Origin: Kitagawia praeruptora
Taxonomy: Eukaryota; Streptophyta; Magnoliopsida; Apiales; Apiaceae
Direction of reading: 5' to 3'
DNA length: 64,000 nucleotides
Assembly (NCBI GenBank): GCA_037693485.1
Contig: CM075347.1
Coordinates: 139,036,501-139,100,500 of the forward strand
Part shown: piece by piece, positions 25,501 to 37,900 of the stretch
Numbering within the stretch: the stretch's first letter is position 1
Layout: every line of letters begins with the position of its first letter
The notes under the pieces: generated by a model
The model's input: only the letters and a program-made list of their open reading frames with translations
Database searches by the model: none
What the model was told of the DNA's origin: nothing
Program-made: the position numbers and the translations under genes

Positions 25501-26619
25501 AGGTTTGTTTTACCATGCTATTATCTGTTACCAATTTTATTACTTTGATTGAATTTAAGATATTGTTACAACGTTGAAGGGGATGGTTTACTGTTGTAGC
25601 CTATTTTTTTCCCAGTGAATTGCGTAACTATATTGAAAATTATGTGAAACAGGCTTTTAAATCCTAGTACTTTTGCTGGATGGTTTGGCCGGTCACTCTT
25701 CCATGTGAGTACTCTACTGTATATCATCCACTGCTGCTGAGGTCTTATTAGAGCTAAGAATACTCTACTCAGATAATTGAGAGAAATAGAATCCTATGAA
25801 ATTTGCAGTTACAATTTACAGAGCAAACAAAGTTTCTTCTAGTCACTGATGTTGTTCTATACTAGATCCCAAAATTCTAATCATGTTGAAGACAAAGATC
25901 AAGTTTATGGTAAAACATTTTAAGTTGTTATAACTAGGACTCCGTGTTGAACTCTATCTTACATAATGGTCACAAGAACCATTATTTTGTTGTAACCTAA
26001 AGGATGAATATATTGTCCGCACTCCAAATGATTATCTTCCAGAACTTTTCATGTGCAGACCATAGGACGCTTTTGTGGTATGCTAGTTATGTAGGGTCAG
26101 CAAAGAGAGTCAACTTTTAAAGTTCTAAAGAAGATAAATGATGTACATACACTAGTGTTGCTCCCACACATGTCTGCACACACAAATTTCTGTGTATACC
26201 GTTGTCACTCACTGTTTTGCAAGATTTTTCAATGTTATAGTTCATATACAAAAATATTTTTATTTATATTACAAGTTGTTTGGTAGCCCCTTTATTTTGT
26301 GGCTTTATCTTAAACCAACGTTTTTTTTTCGTTTTAATATGTTGCTTTGGATTTGTTTTATTCTCTGTTTGCTTTAAAGTTCAAGTACTAATACTTGAGG
26401 AAATCCAGGCAATTGTTGTATTTTTAATCACTATCCATGCATATGCTAACGAGAAAAGTGAGATTGAGGAAGTCTCGATGGTGGCACTCTCTGGATGTAT
26501 CTGGTTGCAGGCTTTTGTTGTCGCAATGGAGACCAAGTAAGTTACCCTCTTCATTTGCATTTTGGCTGTAAGTCCGATTCTTTAAGTCTTTCATTCTTTT
26601 ATAGTTCCTATTGACAGTG

Positions 26620-26682
<63 letters not shown>

Positions 26683-27776
26683 CTAAATTGACAAACTAGA
26701 GGAAGCCAAATGGAAATTTACCCAATCTTGAACACAACCAAAGGTTATATGCAAGTATTCAGATGATGGTCATATACAAAGTTCCGATTGTATTGACTTC
26801 TCGTTGATTGTCGAATCTATGGCTTGTATGCATTGAAATGGAAATCATTCCTGAATAATTAAAATTGTTGTTTATATGTGAATAAAAATTTACATCTCTT
26901 CTGACCATGAGGTTTCTGTCTGATGCATATAGTTCCTTCACCGTATTGCAACATCTTGCTATATGGGGAAACCTGCTTGGATTCTATATTATCAACTGGA
27001 TTATTAGTGCCGTGCCATCAGCAGGGATGTACACGATTATGTTCCGCCTATGTGGTCAGCCATCTTACTGGATTACAATGTTTGTAAGTTTTCCTACCAT
27101 ATAATTGGTTCGTCCATTTTTCCTTCAAGTAACATACTCTTAAGGAGTATTTTTTTATGAACCCACTAAATCTGAAAAGTTCAGTTTATACTGATTTCTT
27201 TCGGTAGTGGTGCTTCCTTTTCCTTCTTTATTCTTTTTTAAGTATAATGTAGTATATATCAAAATGTCAGCTAGTAAGGTAACTTGTCTGTGGGTTTGAC
27301 TCACCTTTCTTTCTTGAAAACATTTTTTGGAATGATTTTTAATGTTGGTGCTCATAAGTTGCAAGTCATCCAAGAAGAGCTGAACCGTACTTGTTTTTTA
27401 TATGTATGCTGATGAGTGATGAGTACCTGTTATGTTCTTGCAGCTCATCGTTGTCGCGGGGATGGGTCCAGTTCTAGCACTGAAGTACTTCAGGTATACG
27501 TACAGATCAAGTAAGATTAACATACTCCAACAAGCGGAACGTGTGGGAGGGCCTATCTTGTCATTGGGTAGTATAGAGAATCAACAAAAATCTCTAGAGA
27601 AAGAGGTTTCTGCATTATCAATATCTCAACCAAAGAGCAGAAGTCCAGTGTATGAACCTCTTCTTTCGGATTCCCCAAATGCCACAAGACGATCAACTCA
27701 TTTAGATTCCCCAAATGCCACAAGAAGATCATTTGGGGGTACAGATTTTCGTACTAGAAATTACAAGGACAACTGA
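13533..27776 (+). CDS. ALA2: Phospholipid-transporting P4-type ATPase (flippase), ALA2-like, 24 coding exons
   Basis: Moves phospholipids between leaflets of endomembranes using ATP. Coding exons: 13533-13660, 14062-14275, 15434-15550, 16216-16308, 16390-16564, 16997-17163, 17432-17536, 18449-18546, 18631-18773, 20064-20160, 20287-20396, 20516-20680, 21196-21350, 21508-21588, 21699-21819, 22361-22467, 23329-23460, 24155-24308, 25109-25226, 25329-25502, 25653-25704, 26409-26536, 26933-27083, 27444-27776. These join in frame to 1,105 residues, close to Arabidopsis ALA2 as I recall it (about 1,107). Motifs: DGETDLKT in the actuator domain; the P4 signature PISIK (about 329-333) in TM4; phosphorylated DKTGT (Asp about 382); KGADE (about 525) in the nucleotide domain; TGDK (about 637); GDGGND (about 752). 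Ten or so hydrophobic segments are expected; those I checked by eye lie near the N-terminus and after residue 780. The start at MKRCVYIND fits the family; an in-frame CTG-type extension upstream does not. Introns after exons 4 and 5 have GC donors. No break is seen. Confidence 0.95.
16309..16389 (+). other. GC-AG intron 4 of the P4-ATPase gene
   Basis: The protein frame requires the exon to end ATCAAG and the next to begin GGTGTGATC. The intron therefore starts GCAAGA and ends TTCCACAG. It is only 81 nt long. No GT option keeps the conserved HKIKGVIECP. Confidence 0.85.
16565..16996 (+). other. GC-AG intron 5 of the P4-ATPase gene
   Basis: The exon ends TATGCAG and the intron starts GCAAGT, the optimal GC-donor context, followed at once by a T run of about 21. 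It ends TCTTCAG. The exon edges share CAGGCAA, but only the GC-AG register is a known splice class. Confidence 0.85.
26622..26680. repeat. (AT)n microsatellite in an intron of the P4-ATPase gene
   Basis: An uninterrupted run of about 28 TA dinucleotides in the intron between coding exons 22 and 23. Likely length-variable. Confidence 0.95.
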
Positions 27777-28164
27777 AATTTTGAAAGCTACCGGATATCA
27801 ACCAACACATAACCGTAGCATACAATTAGACTGTGCAAGTTTGCCTCTGTTGTTATAGTAGAATTATTTTTCTCTAGCTGAGTATATTAGTCAAGTATAT
27901 AACTAGGGATTAAGCAGCAAAGTTCTGAGGAGTTTGCTTGTATTATCTTCTGCAATGTAATTCCACACAGCTAATTGCTGGGATGGATTATATAGCTCAT
28001 TTATTAAAGATTTTCCCTTTTTATTATTAAACCATATGTATGTCTTAAACAGCTGTTCTTTTGCGTTTTGGTTTGTTCTTTTTGTTTTGAATTTCAAAAA
28101 AATTTTAGTGCCACATATTTCCCTTAAAAAATGTTGAGTACTTCAGGTATACTATATTGATGTA
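27777..28164 (+). other. 3' untranslated and downstream region of the P4-ATPase gene
   Basis: AT-rich sequence following the TGA. No further coding potential. A clear polyadenylation signal cannot be singled out. Confidence 0.5.
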
Positions 28165-28475
28165 CTCCCTCCGTCCCATTTTATGTGAATCTCTTTCCTT
28201 TTTGGTACGTCCCAAAAAGAATGAACATAATATACTTACTATTTTTGAACACTACTTTTCACTATTACACCCTCTACTTTCCTCCACTATCTCATATTTA
28301 ATAATAAAAAACACTATTACACCCACTACTTTCCTTCACTATCTCAAATCTATAATTAATTATTGATAGGTCTCACCACTTTACCCACTTTTCAACTAAC
28401 TTTATTCTATTTTTACTACATTTTCTTAATCTCCGTGAAAGTCAAAGTAGTTCATATAAACCGGGACGGAGGGAG
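28165..28475. mobile_element. Stowaway-like MITE
   Basis: Starts CTCCCTCCGTCCC and ends GGGACGGAGGGAG, the classic Stowaway terminal repeat, with TA on both sides (28163-28164 and 28476-28477). About 311 bp, AT-rich, no coding capacity. A second copy start (CTCCCTCCGTCTC) is seen at about 28695 without a recognisable far end. Confidence 0.92.
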
Positions 28476-29513
28476 TATTAGTTTCATTAACTTTTATCTA
28501 CATTTATATGTATTAAAATAAATATTAAAGTATTTTACTTTGTTAAGAGTAGCCTGTCAGTGTGAATTCCTATGTTCTTGATTTCTGGTACGTGGTTCGA
28601 AACCGAAATTACGTCAAATTATTGTGTTAGATTATTTTTGTAATTCATGTGCCCTGTTTGGAAACATTTCGCTATTTGTTTTAGTTATGAATTACTCCCT
28701 CCGTCTCTTTATATTATTCTCATTTCATATGTTGGGATTATTCATAATACGAGACAATTACTAATTTATGAATAATTTATAAGACCAAACATAGTCTGAT
28801 CTTGTTGGATTCGTATTTATGAGTATTTTAATATAATAAAGTTTTTATATTTAATACTAATACGAAATTAAAGATATTAACAATAAAAAATGTACATTGA
28901 CAAACGTGTCAGGTCAAAACAGGAATGATATTTAGAGACAAGACTAATTTTTATAATGTTTCAACCATCCCTGTCACCTTTATCTTTCATTTCTACTTCC
29001 AATCAAAGGGGGTATAAACTTACGTTCCATTATAGTTTTATTTGATAAACTGCTTTGGAATAATTACAGAAAATAGAACAATTGTATTTGTAAGAATCCT
29101 CCTCTATCTACACAGACATGATTATGTATACAGAGGTATTCGTTTTTTATTCCGTGTTATGATATTGGAAAAAATTATTCATTCAATTTAACGAGATTCG
29201 AAGTTACGGATTAAATGAATTTAGTGAATATTCATGTAGTAGCTAATATGTTAAAAATAAAAAAAAGGAGTCAAAGGACCAATGGCTTTCACACAACTAA
29301 CTAACTACACAAGTCAAAACTTAAAGGCTACATGCAGTCAGATATTTTCTTGAAATTGTATTATGGTCTACAAGTAGAGATGGGAAACCAGTGGTTGAGA
29401 GGTGATGGCTTCAAAACACTCTCAAATTCTAACTTGTTTTTTCTTCTCACCTCTCCTCCTTGTTTCTTATTGATGGGCACCTCTTTTATGCTTTCTCTGC
29501 TTCAATCACAACA
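28476..29513. other. Intergenic region and 5' region of the sigma factor gene
   Basis: Contains a single Stowaway-like end near 28695 and the promoter/leader of the sigma factor gene. An out-of-frame ATG at 29332 opens a 105-codon frame that overlaps the main start. Whether it lies in the mRNA leader is unknown. Confidence 0.45.
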
Positions 29514-32500
29514 ATGGGCATTGGATTTAGGCTCAATTTCAGATGGGCTTCTTCAGTTAAATATCCATACTATTCCACCAACTCTTCATCTTGGCCTTCA
29601 TCTTATTCATGTATGTCAACTCTTTCTTATATATTTTCACCATCACTGACATGCATGCTTCTTGTTTTTGATCATGATATAAGGGTCTTGTTTAGGACAC
29701 ATGTTTCATATAGTTAGATTGATTGTTTATATTTAAAGGCTTGGTGCAGCATAACTTAGACAAAGTAGTATAAAACATCAGAAGAGTTGCATGATTGTGT
29801 TGATTTATTCATTGACACACAAGCTAAAGACACAAGCATGATATTCATATTATACCCTGTTAACACCTCGAGGCTATGTTTGTTTGCTAGGACTATAGTC
29901 CCTCTTCTATTTATGATTTATATTTTATTTATCGCTTTCTACTTAGTAGTTCTTTAAAACTAGAGTAAGCTATAGTCCGTGGATTATAATCCGCAAAACA
30001 AACATAGCCGAAAGGTTTTAGGAAAGTTGGTAACCAATAGGTATATTTTTTTACAGAAGTAAGTTAATAGTTTCTTTAAGAATCGATGAATCATTAGCCT
30101 GTACTTGTGTCTCACCATTTTATATCTAGTTGAATCAGATTTCTGTTATCTTGAATTTTGGAGTGCTTAAAAGTTAGAATTTGAATCTACACACTTTAAT
30201 GTTATGTGTACCTCAAAAGACAGACTCATTGTCTAGTATAATATGTGTTGAAGTAGATGATGTAAAGGTCATGGTCTTTTTATTGTTATGAAACCTATGA
30301 CTTACCCCAGGGGAATAATGGAACAAATTGTGATATTATTGCCAGTACACCTTACATAAAATCTGTAATATTGAATTCTAGGAAGTAGCTATGATATCCA
30401 AGTACTGAACATAAATGCTCAAATCTGCACCCCCTACTTGGTTTATTTCTATTCTATGGCAGATGTTTACTGTATTTGCACGCCTTACTTGGTTTACTTC
30501 TATTCTATGGCAGATATTCTAGGAAGTAGTCATTAGGAAGTTGTATTATTTACCCTGATTTATATTGATGCAGTCAAGGGAATGGAGGCTTCCTATGACA
30601 CAGCAAGGGTATCCTTTCCGTATATTGTTTTAGGAGAGACTGAAACTATGCACAATGATCATCTGAGAGCGCACAGCTGTCCGTCTGCAGCACATACCTT
30701 ATCGAATGATTACTTGGAAACAGAACATGTAAAGTGCATGTTTACATTGCTGCTGACAATATACTAATATGCTCTAGAATACACATTTTGTTTCATGTTA
30801 TATTGTTTGTCATTTGGTAATGACTGTAAGTTTTTGATCATTCAGATAATTATCAGAAAGAGTACTTGCGCTGACATAAGTTGCATAATAAACTGTAATT
30901 TTCGCAAACCCGATGAAGCCAATCAATATACTTCCGCAACAAGCGTACAGGCTAGCAAAGTATCACATTTTGGAGTGTTAATGAATAATCTTAATATGCT
31001 GGAGAAGACATTTGCTGATTCTGACGCGCTGAGGTTGGAGAATAATATATTATCGCAATTGGATAGGCTTGGAGCTCTCAAGTTGTTCTACAGTTGCCTC
31101 TCAAGGACGAGATCACCACCTGTAAACTCATTGGTGACTGAGTATATTCAAGAGCATCAGATGAAAAGCAATGTGAATGATCAAATGGCTAAGATTGTTG
31201 TTAGCTCGGGAAAGAAGGAGGAAAGGAAAGCAAAAAGAGTGAAAGTATCGGAGAAGGAAAAAGATGTTTACCTACTGCCATCGCCTTCTAGAACAAAGCA
31301 TGTACATCATCAAAATCAAAACTTGTCTTCTCGGCGAAAATCATCAAAATATAGGGGTTCAAGACCTAAACTCACCAGGAATGAGGCTGAATTGACAGCA
31401 GGGGTAAAGGTATGTTCACATCTGTTACTGTTTTGCCTGCTAAATGGCTATCTCTTAGACTCTTACTTCTACTTGCAATATATTGACAGTTACTTGCAGA
31501 TTTGGAAAAGATCAAAGCGCTGTTGGAAAAAGAAACAGGGAAAACAGCTAGCTTGAGTAGCTGGGCCGAAGCTGCTCAAGTTGACAAAAAGACCTTGCAG
31601 CAGAATCTGCACTTTGGTTGTTATTGCAAGGATGAGCTCCTGAGAAGCACAAGATCTTTAATTGTTTACATTGCAAGGAATTATAGGGGCCTCGGAGTGG
31701 GGTTTAAAGATTTAATTCAGGTCGAACAACCGTATCTTGAATATTTCACTACAATAATGAAATGCAAATATGAATATATAATCATCATCTGAATTTTCAA
31801 TTTGATGTCACTGACATTAGGGATGAACAAACATATGCACTGCTAGGTTTACAGATTTCTGAACCGAGTAGGACTACCGTCTGAAATGTTTTTGTTTGAG
31901 CTTCATTTTGTGGGGAAAAAAAACCCATATTAGCTTTTTTAGACAAAAGTTCCCTAAATAGTTTTCTTGTTTTTAAATATCACTTCCTACTCTAGAATAT
32001 CAGTTAGCATGGTGATGCGTCACAATTTTGTTGCTCCCTATGGTGAATTGGTGATGCATTGTAGCAGTGTTGCTCATAGAGAAGTGTAGCATTGTTCTTT
32101 ACCATGGTAATGTAGTACAATTTACAACTGTTGCTCACCATTACTAATCAGTTGAAAAGGGTCTAAAATACTAAATCTGCGATTTTGGTCATTAAATTAT
32201 TTTCTTCAGCTAAAATTTGACAACACTGCCTTTGGTCAAACCTTCCACTGTCTCACCAACTCGGTTCCGCGCAAGAGGGCGGGTGAGGTTCGAACCCGTG
32301 ACCCTTTGGATCAACGCAAGACCCCGTTTCTACTGGGGCAGCTCTCACACTCACAACACTGCATTTCGTTCAGGCTTACACCAAATGTCACCATTCCCAC
32401 CGCATTTATTTCTAATGAATAAAGGTTCCTACAGTAATGGAGATGACAAGTGTGCTTCAGATTACATTTAAGCAACAGGTTACTAATTTTTTTATTCCTT

Positions 32501-33824
32501 TGCCATTTCAATTTTGCAGGCAGGAAACATTGGTGTCCTGCAAGGTGCAGAAAGGTTTGACCACACCAGGGGATGTAGATTTTCTACATACATCCAGTAT
32601 TGGATAAAGAAATCAATATTGATGCTTGTTGAGCGAAACTGTAGAGGAGTTCGGATTCCTGTAAGCAAGTCATCTCTTCATTAATGTATTTTCTTTGAAG
32701 AATTATCTCCCTTGAGAAGCTAATACTCTGCATGCATGGGCTACATGCAGTCTGAATTAAGCAAGACGATGAAAAGGATACAGAAAGCTAGAAAGACCCT
32801 GTCAAACAGCCTTGGGACATATCCAGATGATTATGAAATAGCAAAGTCTACAGGAATATCCTTGTCTAAAATCACATCAGCTAGTAACTGCCTGAGGGTC
32901 GTTGGTTCTCTTGATCGAAAAATTGGGGATTTCACCAATGTGAAAAGCTTGGTACGAATCTATACTTCGGTTTGTCGACAAATTTTGTGCATGATAACTT
33001 GAATTCCGTTAAATCTTAAACCAGATCTTAGAGACAGCAGCTAACTTTAAGCTATTTAGGGAGGTCTAATCGAACCAAAATAGGCCCTTCATGTGTCATA
33101 TCGTTTTGCTTAGTTTACGCCTTACCCTACTTATATAAATCTAATCTAACCAAATGGATCCGTTATGTATAATCTCCTTTTGCTTAGTCAAGTGTACATG
33201 CCTTGCAGTTAATTTTATATAGGCTCAGGGGATTTGTGAAGCATCTTCCATGTAGAACACATTGATGATAATTAGTTGGTCCTTTCTGTTCTAGTTTCTT
33301 CCTTACTGTGTTTGTGATTTTTCAAAAATTCACTGGTAACGAACCTATACGTATGCTATTATACTGTTATTGTTGCATGACATATACTCTGTAATCTATG
33401 GTTTTGCTTAACAAGACAGGCAATTCACAACTAATACAAAAGCATGTGTAGATTTCTTTCATGACCAGCCCAAGTATATTGTATGACATACTTTCACTGA
33501 GCATATAGCACTGGCTTTGTATCCTTTTCGCAGGAACTTATGCCCGATACCTCAATAAAGGGTCCTGAAGAAACTGTCACGAGGCAGCACTTGCTAAAAG
33601 ACATGTACAATCTTTTAGAAGAATTAAATCCAAGAGAAAGACAAGTTTTGCTACTAAGACTCGGGCTTGAGGACAATCACTGCATGTCGCTTCAAGAAAT
33701 AGGGAGGCTATACTCTGTGAGCAAAGAATGGATAAGGAAGATAGAGAGAAAAGCTTTAACAAAACTACGAGACCAGGAAACCCTTCATAGTCTAAACCAT
33801 TATCTGTATAATATAAATCAGTAA
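29514..33824 (+). CDS. SIG3: Plastid RNA polymerase sigma-70 factor, SIG3/SIGC-like, 7 exons
   Basis: Nuclear-encoded sigma subunit that directs the plastid-encoded bacterial-type RNA polymerase to promoters. Exons: 29514-29610, 30574-30728, 30846-31409, 31490-31720, 32520-32660, 32751-32951, 33534-33824. They join in frame to 559 residues. The N-terminus (MGIGFRLNFRW, then Ser-rich) suits a plastid transit peptide. A basic linker (about 190-262) precedes region 1.2 (about 263-320). Region 2 (about 325-396) includes GVLQGAERFDHTRGCRFSTY and the -10-binding helix QYWIKKSI. Region 3 (about 397-460) has RIQKARKTL, and region 4 the helix-turn-helix SLQEIGRLYSVSKEWIRKIE (about 515-534). The VSKEWIRKIE wording in place of the usual SRERVRQIE, and RIQKARKTL, match SIG3 as I remember it; the subtype is therefore less certain than the family. 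The first ATG in frame is used. Confidence 0.9.
29872..30009. repeat. Small MITE in intron 1 of the sigma factor gene
   Basis: 138 bp beginning GGCTATGTTTGTTTG and ending AAACAAACATAGCC, terminal inverted repeats of about 14 bp. The interior has inverted GGACTATAGTCC-like words. No obvious target duplication. Confidence 0.7.
32230..32345 (-). repeat. Possible SINE-like remnant in a sigma factor intron
   Basis: GC-rich island in an AT-rich intron. On the minus strand it contains CACGGGTTCGAACCTCACC, a match to the pol III B box (GGTTCGAANCC). No convincing A box, no cloverleaf and no A-tail are seen, so it may be another kind of repeat. Confidence 0.3.
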
Positions 33825-34256
33825 GCCTTGTGTTGTTAGTTTTAGAGACTAATGCTTTAAACACCCTTTACTTGTAGAAATGTAGATAATCCTCTATGTA
33901 TATCCAGACACATTGGTAGAAAATAGAAGATAAGTACACATATTTAATACTACAAAAGAGTAGATTCTTGCAAGATTTGCAAATCTAAGCATATAAAAGT
34001 TTGATTCATGTATATATTCTATTCCCAACATCACCTGACATACAAGTGCAATACTATTTTCATTCATAAAGTTTATGTAACATCCCATTCCAAAATTTAA
34101 CAAATTGTTAATTATTAAAAATATCAATATGAGATATATTTTTGGTAAATAATTTTTATTATGATAAATTTGGATATAGCAATGGAACTAAATTTGGAAA
34201 AGCGAAGTTAACCGGATCCCAAACATGTACTAAATAGTGAACCGAAATAAAAAATA
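33825..34256. other. Convergent intergenic spacer
   Basis: AT-rich sequence between the ends of the sigma factor gene (+) and the phosphofructokinase gene (-), holding the 3' end of the former. No gene recognised. Confidence 0.5.
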
Positions 34257-34650
34257 GTAAATTGCATCCTTTACTCAAGACACCCTTTGCAATATTTTAG
34301 TTTAAAATCGAGTATTTAAAATATCAATAATTGTATTTAATTACATTTTGTTGTATTACATTAATTTGAATTAATTTCATTGATATTTAAGGAGAAAAGT
34401 ACACTTTACATACTCGCACTTTTCTCAAAACATCACTTGCAATATTTTAGTTTAAAATTTAAAGTAAAGTACGAGTACACAAAACAAAGTGCACTTTACT
34501 ATCTAAATTACTAATGGAGTTAATCCGGCTTAACGAAATGCTGCAAAGTATAACAAAATATTAATATTGATATTTCAAATGCTCGATTTTGAACTAGAAT
34601 ATTGTAAATAGTGTTTTGAGTAAAATACGAGGACACAAAATACATTTTAC
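34257..34650. repeat. Long inverted-repeat (foldback) element, about 394 bp
   Basis: The left arm starting GTAAATTGCATCCTTTACTC, with CAATATTTTAGTTTAAAATC, is matched in inverse order and complement by the right arm ending ATACATTTTAC, which contains GATTTTGAACTAGAATATTG. Arms of about 90 bp are imperfectly complementary. The middle carries another inverted pair around AAAGTACACTTTAC and AAAGTGCACTTTAC. It would fold into a long hairpin if transcribed, and it lies where the two convergent transcripts may overlap. Confidence 0.75.
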
Positions 34651-34907
34651 TCTATCAAAAAAGGTTGTAGGTAAGTTATGGACAGAAAATTGCAATACAA
34701 CACAAATACATGTACCTTTATTACCATATTAACAATATTACATTACAACAAAAAACTCCGTCTAGACGAGAAATACATCTCAATCAATCAAATGTGTCTG
34801 ATAGAATGATAATAATACTCAAACTTAACGCAGCTTAGGGAACTCATTTTTACATACTAATATATATAATAGCAAATTTTCAGTTTTTATTTGTCATCCT
34901 TCAATTT

Positions 34908-37900
34908 TCAGAATTTCCCATCATTACAGTTCTCTCCATCCAACAACTGAGTATGTGGATATTCCTCTTCTTTTGCTTTGGCAATTGCATTTCTGCATAA
35001 GAAGCTGGGCTGATTCGTTGAAGAAAGAAGCCTTGCCCACATCCTATCAGTAATCACGACGTGGTTCCTCTGTTCATTTATGCGCTGCAAAAAGAATATC
35101 CAATTAACTGTCTGACTACATTACAATAGGAAAATGAATTCGGCATAATTGTTTGGGGAATAGGTTCTAATGGGTAGGTTTACAGAGAAGCTGCATAATG
35201 AATCATTAGATGATACCAAAGGTCTATTTTTGCAAATGTTATCAATAGAAGTCAAAAGTATAGATGTACTGTCATGGACGTGCATGCAACCAGTTCTTAC
35301 ATTGAAAGGGATGTATGTTTGTCTCCCATTAACAAGCCCGCTTGTGAACCCTGTGTACCCTGCCATTGCTCCATGAACGCAACTTTGTGCAAGTAGTGTG
35401 CAGTACACATTGTCAGATGCATTACTCGGAATAGCACGAATCATGTAGGTAGGATCTGACAAGATAAAAAGGTTAGCACCAAGTTTATTGCAAACTTCTG
35501 ATGTTCATGTAATGGTAAATATTAGATAAAGGTAAATAGGAAGTTACTGACCTATATATTTAAGAGTGAGTGCCAACTTATTCCTTGCAAAATAATCCTA
35601 CAAAAGAGGGAAAGAGTGAATCCTTAAGTCACCAGAATCAGACAAAGTAGAAGGTTAGGGAAGATATTGCATCTTTGGTTCTGTGAAAGACTCTTGTGTA
35701 GGACACCAAATATCATGCACTAGTCTCAGCAATAACATATTTTTCGCGTATTGTTATACTGGTCTAGTGTAATGTAGCTGACACAGAAATTACCTACACA
35801 GAGGCGTTGGGAGGCATACTTTATTCCAAAATGATTATTTATACCAACATATAAAGTTATATTACAAAAATAATATATAATTAATACTGCAGGCCTCACA
35901 GGCTTTATGATGCTGAGAAAATGAATAAAAAAAAACAATAAAAATCATGAATATATTGAATATTGAATGTATGAGGCATAATAGGTTTACATAATAATAC
36001 GAAGTCACAAGAAATTTGTGAACAGATACCTAAAATCATGAATGCATTTGCCCTATTTTTTACTTCCTTACGCTTATCCTTATTGGTGAAAAACTCTTTT
36101 GTATGCAATAAAGGAAAGAAGAAAGATTTGACACAGAAAATTATTAGAGAGAGAGAGAGTGTATGACGGATAATAGGCTTGAAAAAATTAAGTTGATCCT
36201 GGTTCATTATGACCGGCAATTACTGGCACATGATTATTTTTCTTTTTTAAATCATTTCATCTAACGAATAGTAGTTCTTGCTGAAGACAAAGTAAATTTA
36301 AAAATTGTGTTAAAACGGAATAGGACATATTGTTTGGGGCAGAGGCAATTAGGAAGAAAAATTCATAAAAGATTAAGTTCAAGCATTGCAAATACCTTAA
36401 TCTTTTGAGAAATCCACAATCCATTATCTGCAAGTAGCTTGTTCCCTGAAGCATCTTTCTCATTTCCTAGGCTCAGATCTTTATCAAGAAGATCCTGACC
36501 AGCTCCTTCAGCTATAACAATAACCATGTGTCCATCTTCTTTAAGTCGTTTCTCCACATATTCAAGAAGTCCACCTTCTCCTTCAAGATAGAATGGTGAC
36601 TCTGGAATCAAGCATAGATCTACATCTCGGCTGGCAAGAGTAGCATACATAGCAATAAAACCTGCATTTATGTAAGATAGAATGAAAGAAATACTAATGA
36701 TGGCAAAATATATCATCAAACCATTTGATGAGCATGTATACTTGTGGTGTCAAAGAGCAATAATATGAACTAAACACTTTATCAAGTTCTCCATTCCTTC
36801 AGTGAGACTGGGCTATAGCACTGCTGTTTGCTTTTATAAATCTTTTGTACAAGTAGATAGCTTTCATCATATGCGACTTTGATACAAGGTTAGAAAAACA
36901 AAAGAATAGTATAACAAGGTATTTAGTTACCTAAGCAGTCAATTTCCTTTTTATTATCCCTGTATACCTTTTTTTCTAATCCAAATGTATACTATTATAT
37001 AAAAGCCGAAACATTAAAAGTTTGGTTAGTCGGTTGGTCGGTCGGTACGGTACGTGTTGATTTTACGTATTTACCCTTACTCAATTACTACTAACTAATC
37101 AATTTCCTTTTCCAAATTAAACATATTATCTTTTCTACTTTTCAAGAATTAAATAATTTCCTTTTTCAAGTAAAATACAATATCTTTTATATTTTATCTA
37201 ACTAAAATTTCTCCTTTATGAATCAATTTTCTTTTTCAGGTCATATTACCTTTTCTATTTTTCAATAATTAAATAATATCCTTTTTCAGGTAAATTAGAA
37301 TATCTTTTACATTTTATCTAACTAAAATTTCTCTTTTTTAAAAACACTACGAGCAATTTTGTTTAATAAAATAACATAATTATATTATAATTACTATTAA
37401 CTAATCAATTACTATTTTCATTCAAAACACGTTACCTTTTCTCATTTCTCTAACTAAAATCTTTCTTTTTCCAATTATATCATGGACGGTTACCTTTTTC
37501 AGCCAAAACACGTTACCTTTTTTCTTTTCTCTTACTAAAACCTCCTTTTTTCCAATAATATCACGGACGTTTCTATTTAATAAAAATAAAACAATAATAA
37601 TATTATAATACTAATAATTAACCAATTCAACTAAAATATATAATCTTTTATATTTTTTCTAATTAAATTCCCTTTTTTTTCTAGAAATATAACGGGCAAA
37701 ATTAAATTTCTCAGTTTCAAAAAACTATGAGCAATTTTATTTAGTAAAATAACATAATTAAATTATAATTACTATAAACTAATCAATTTTTTATAATAAA
37801 ATTCTCTTTTTTCTAGAAATATAACGGGCAACATTAATTTCTCATTTTCTAAAAACTATGAGCAATTTTATTTAGTAAAATAACATAATTAAATTATAAT

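Noticed and set aside
28695..28960. Second complete Stowaway element
   Set aside because: Only the left end CTCCCTCCGTCTC is present; no matching right end with TA was found.
32270..32310. tRNA gene suggested by GGTTCGAACC in a sigma factor intron
   Set aside because: No A box, anticodon arm or acceptor stem can be paired around it.
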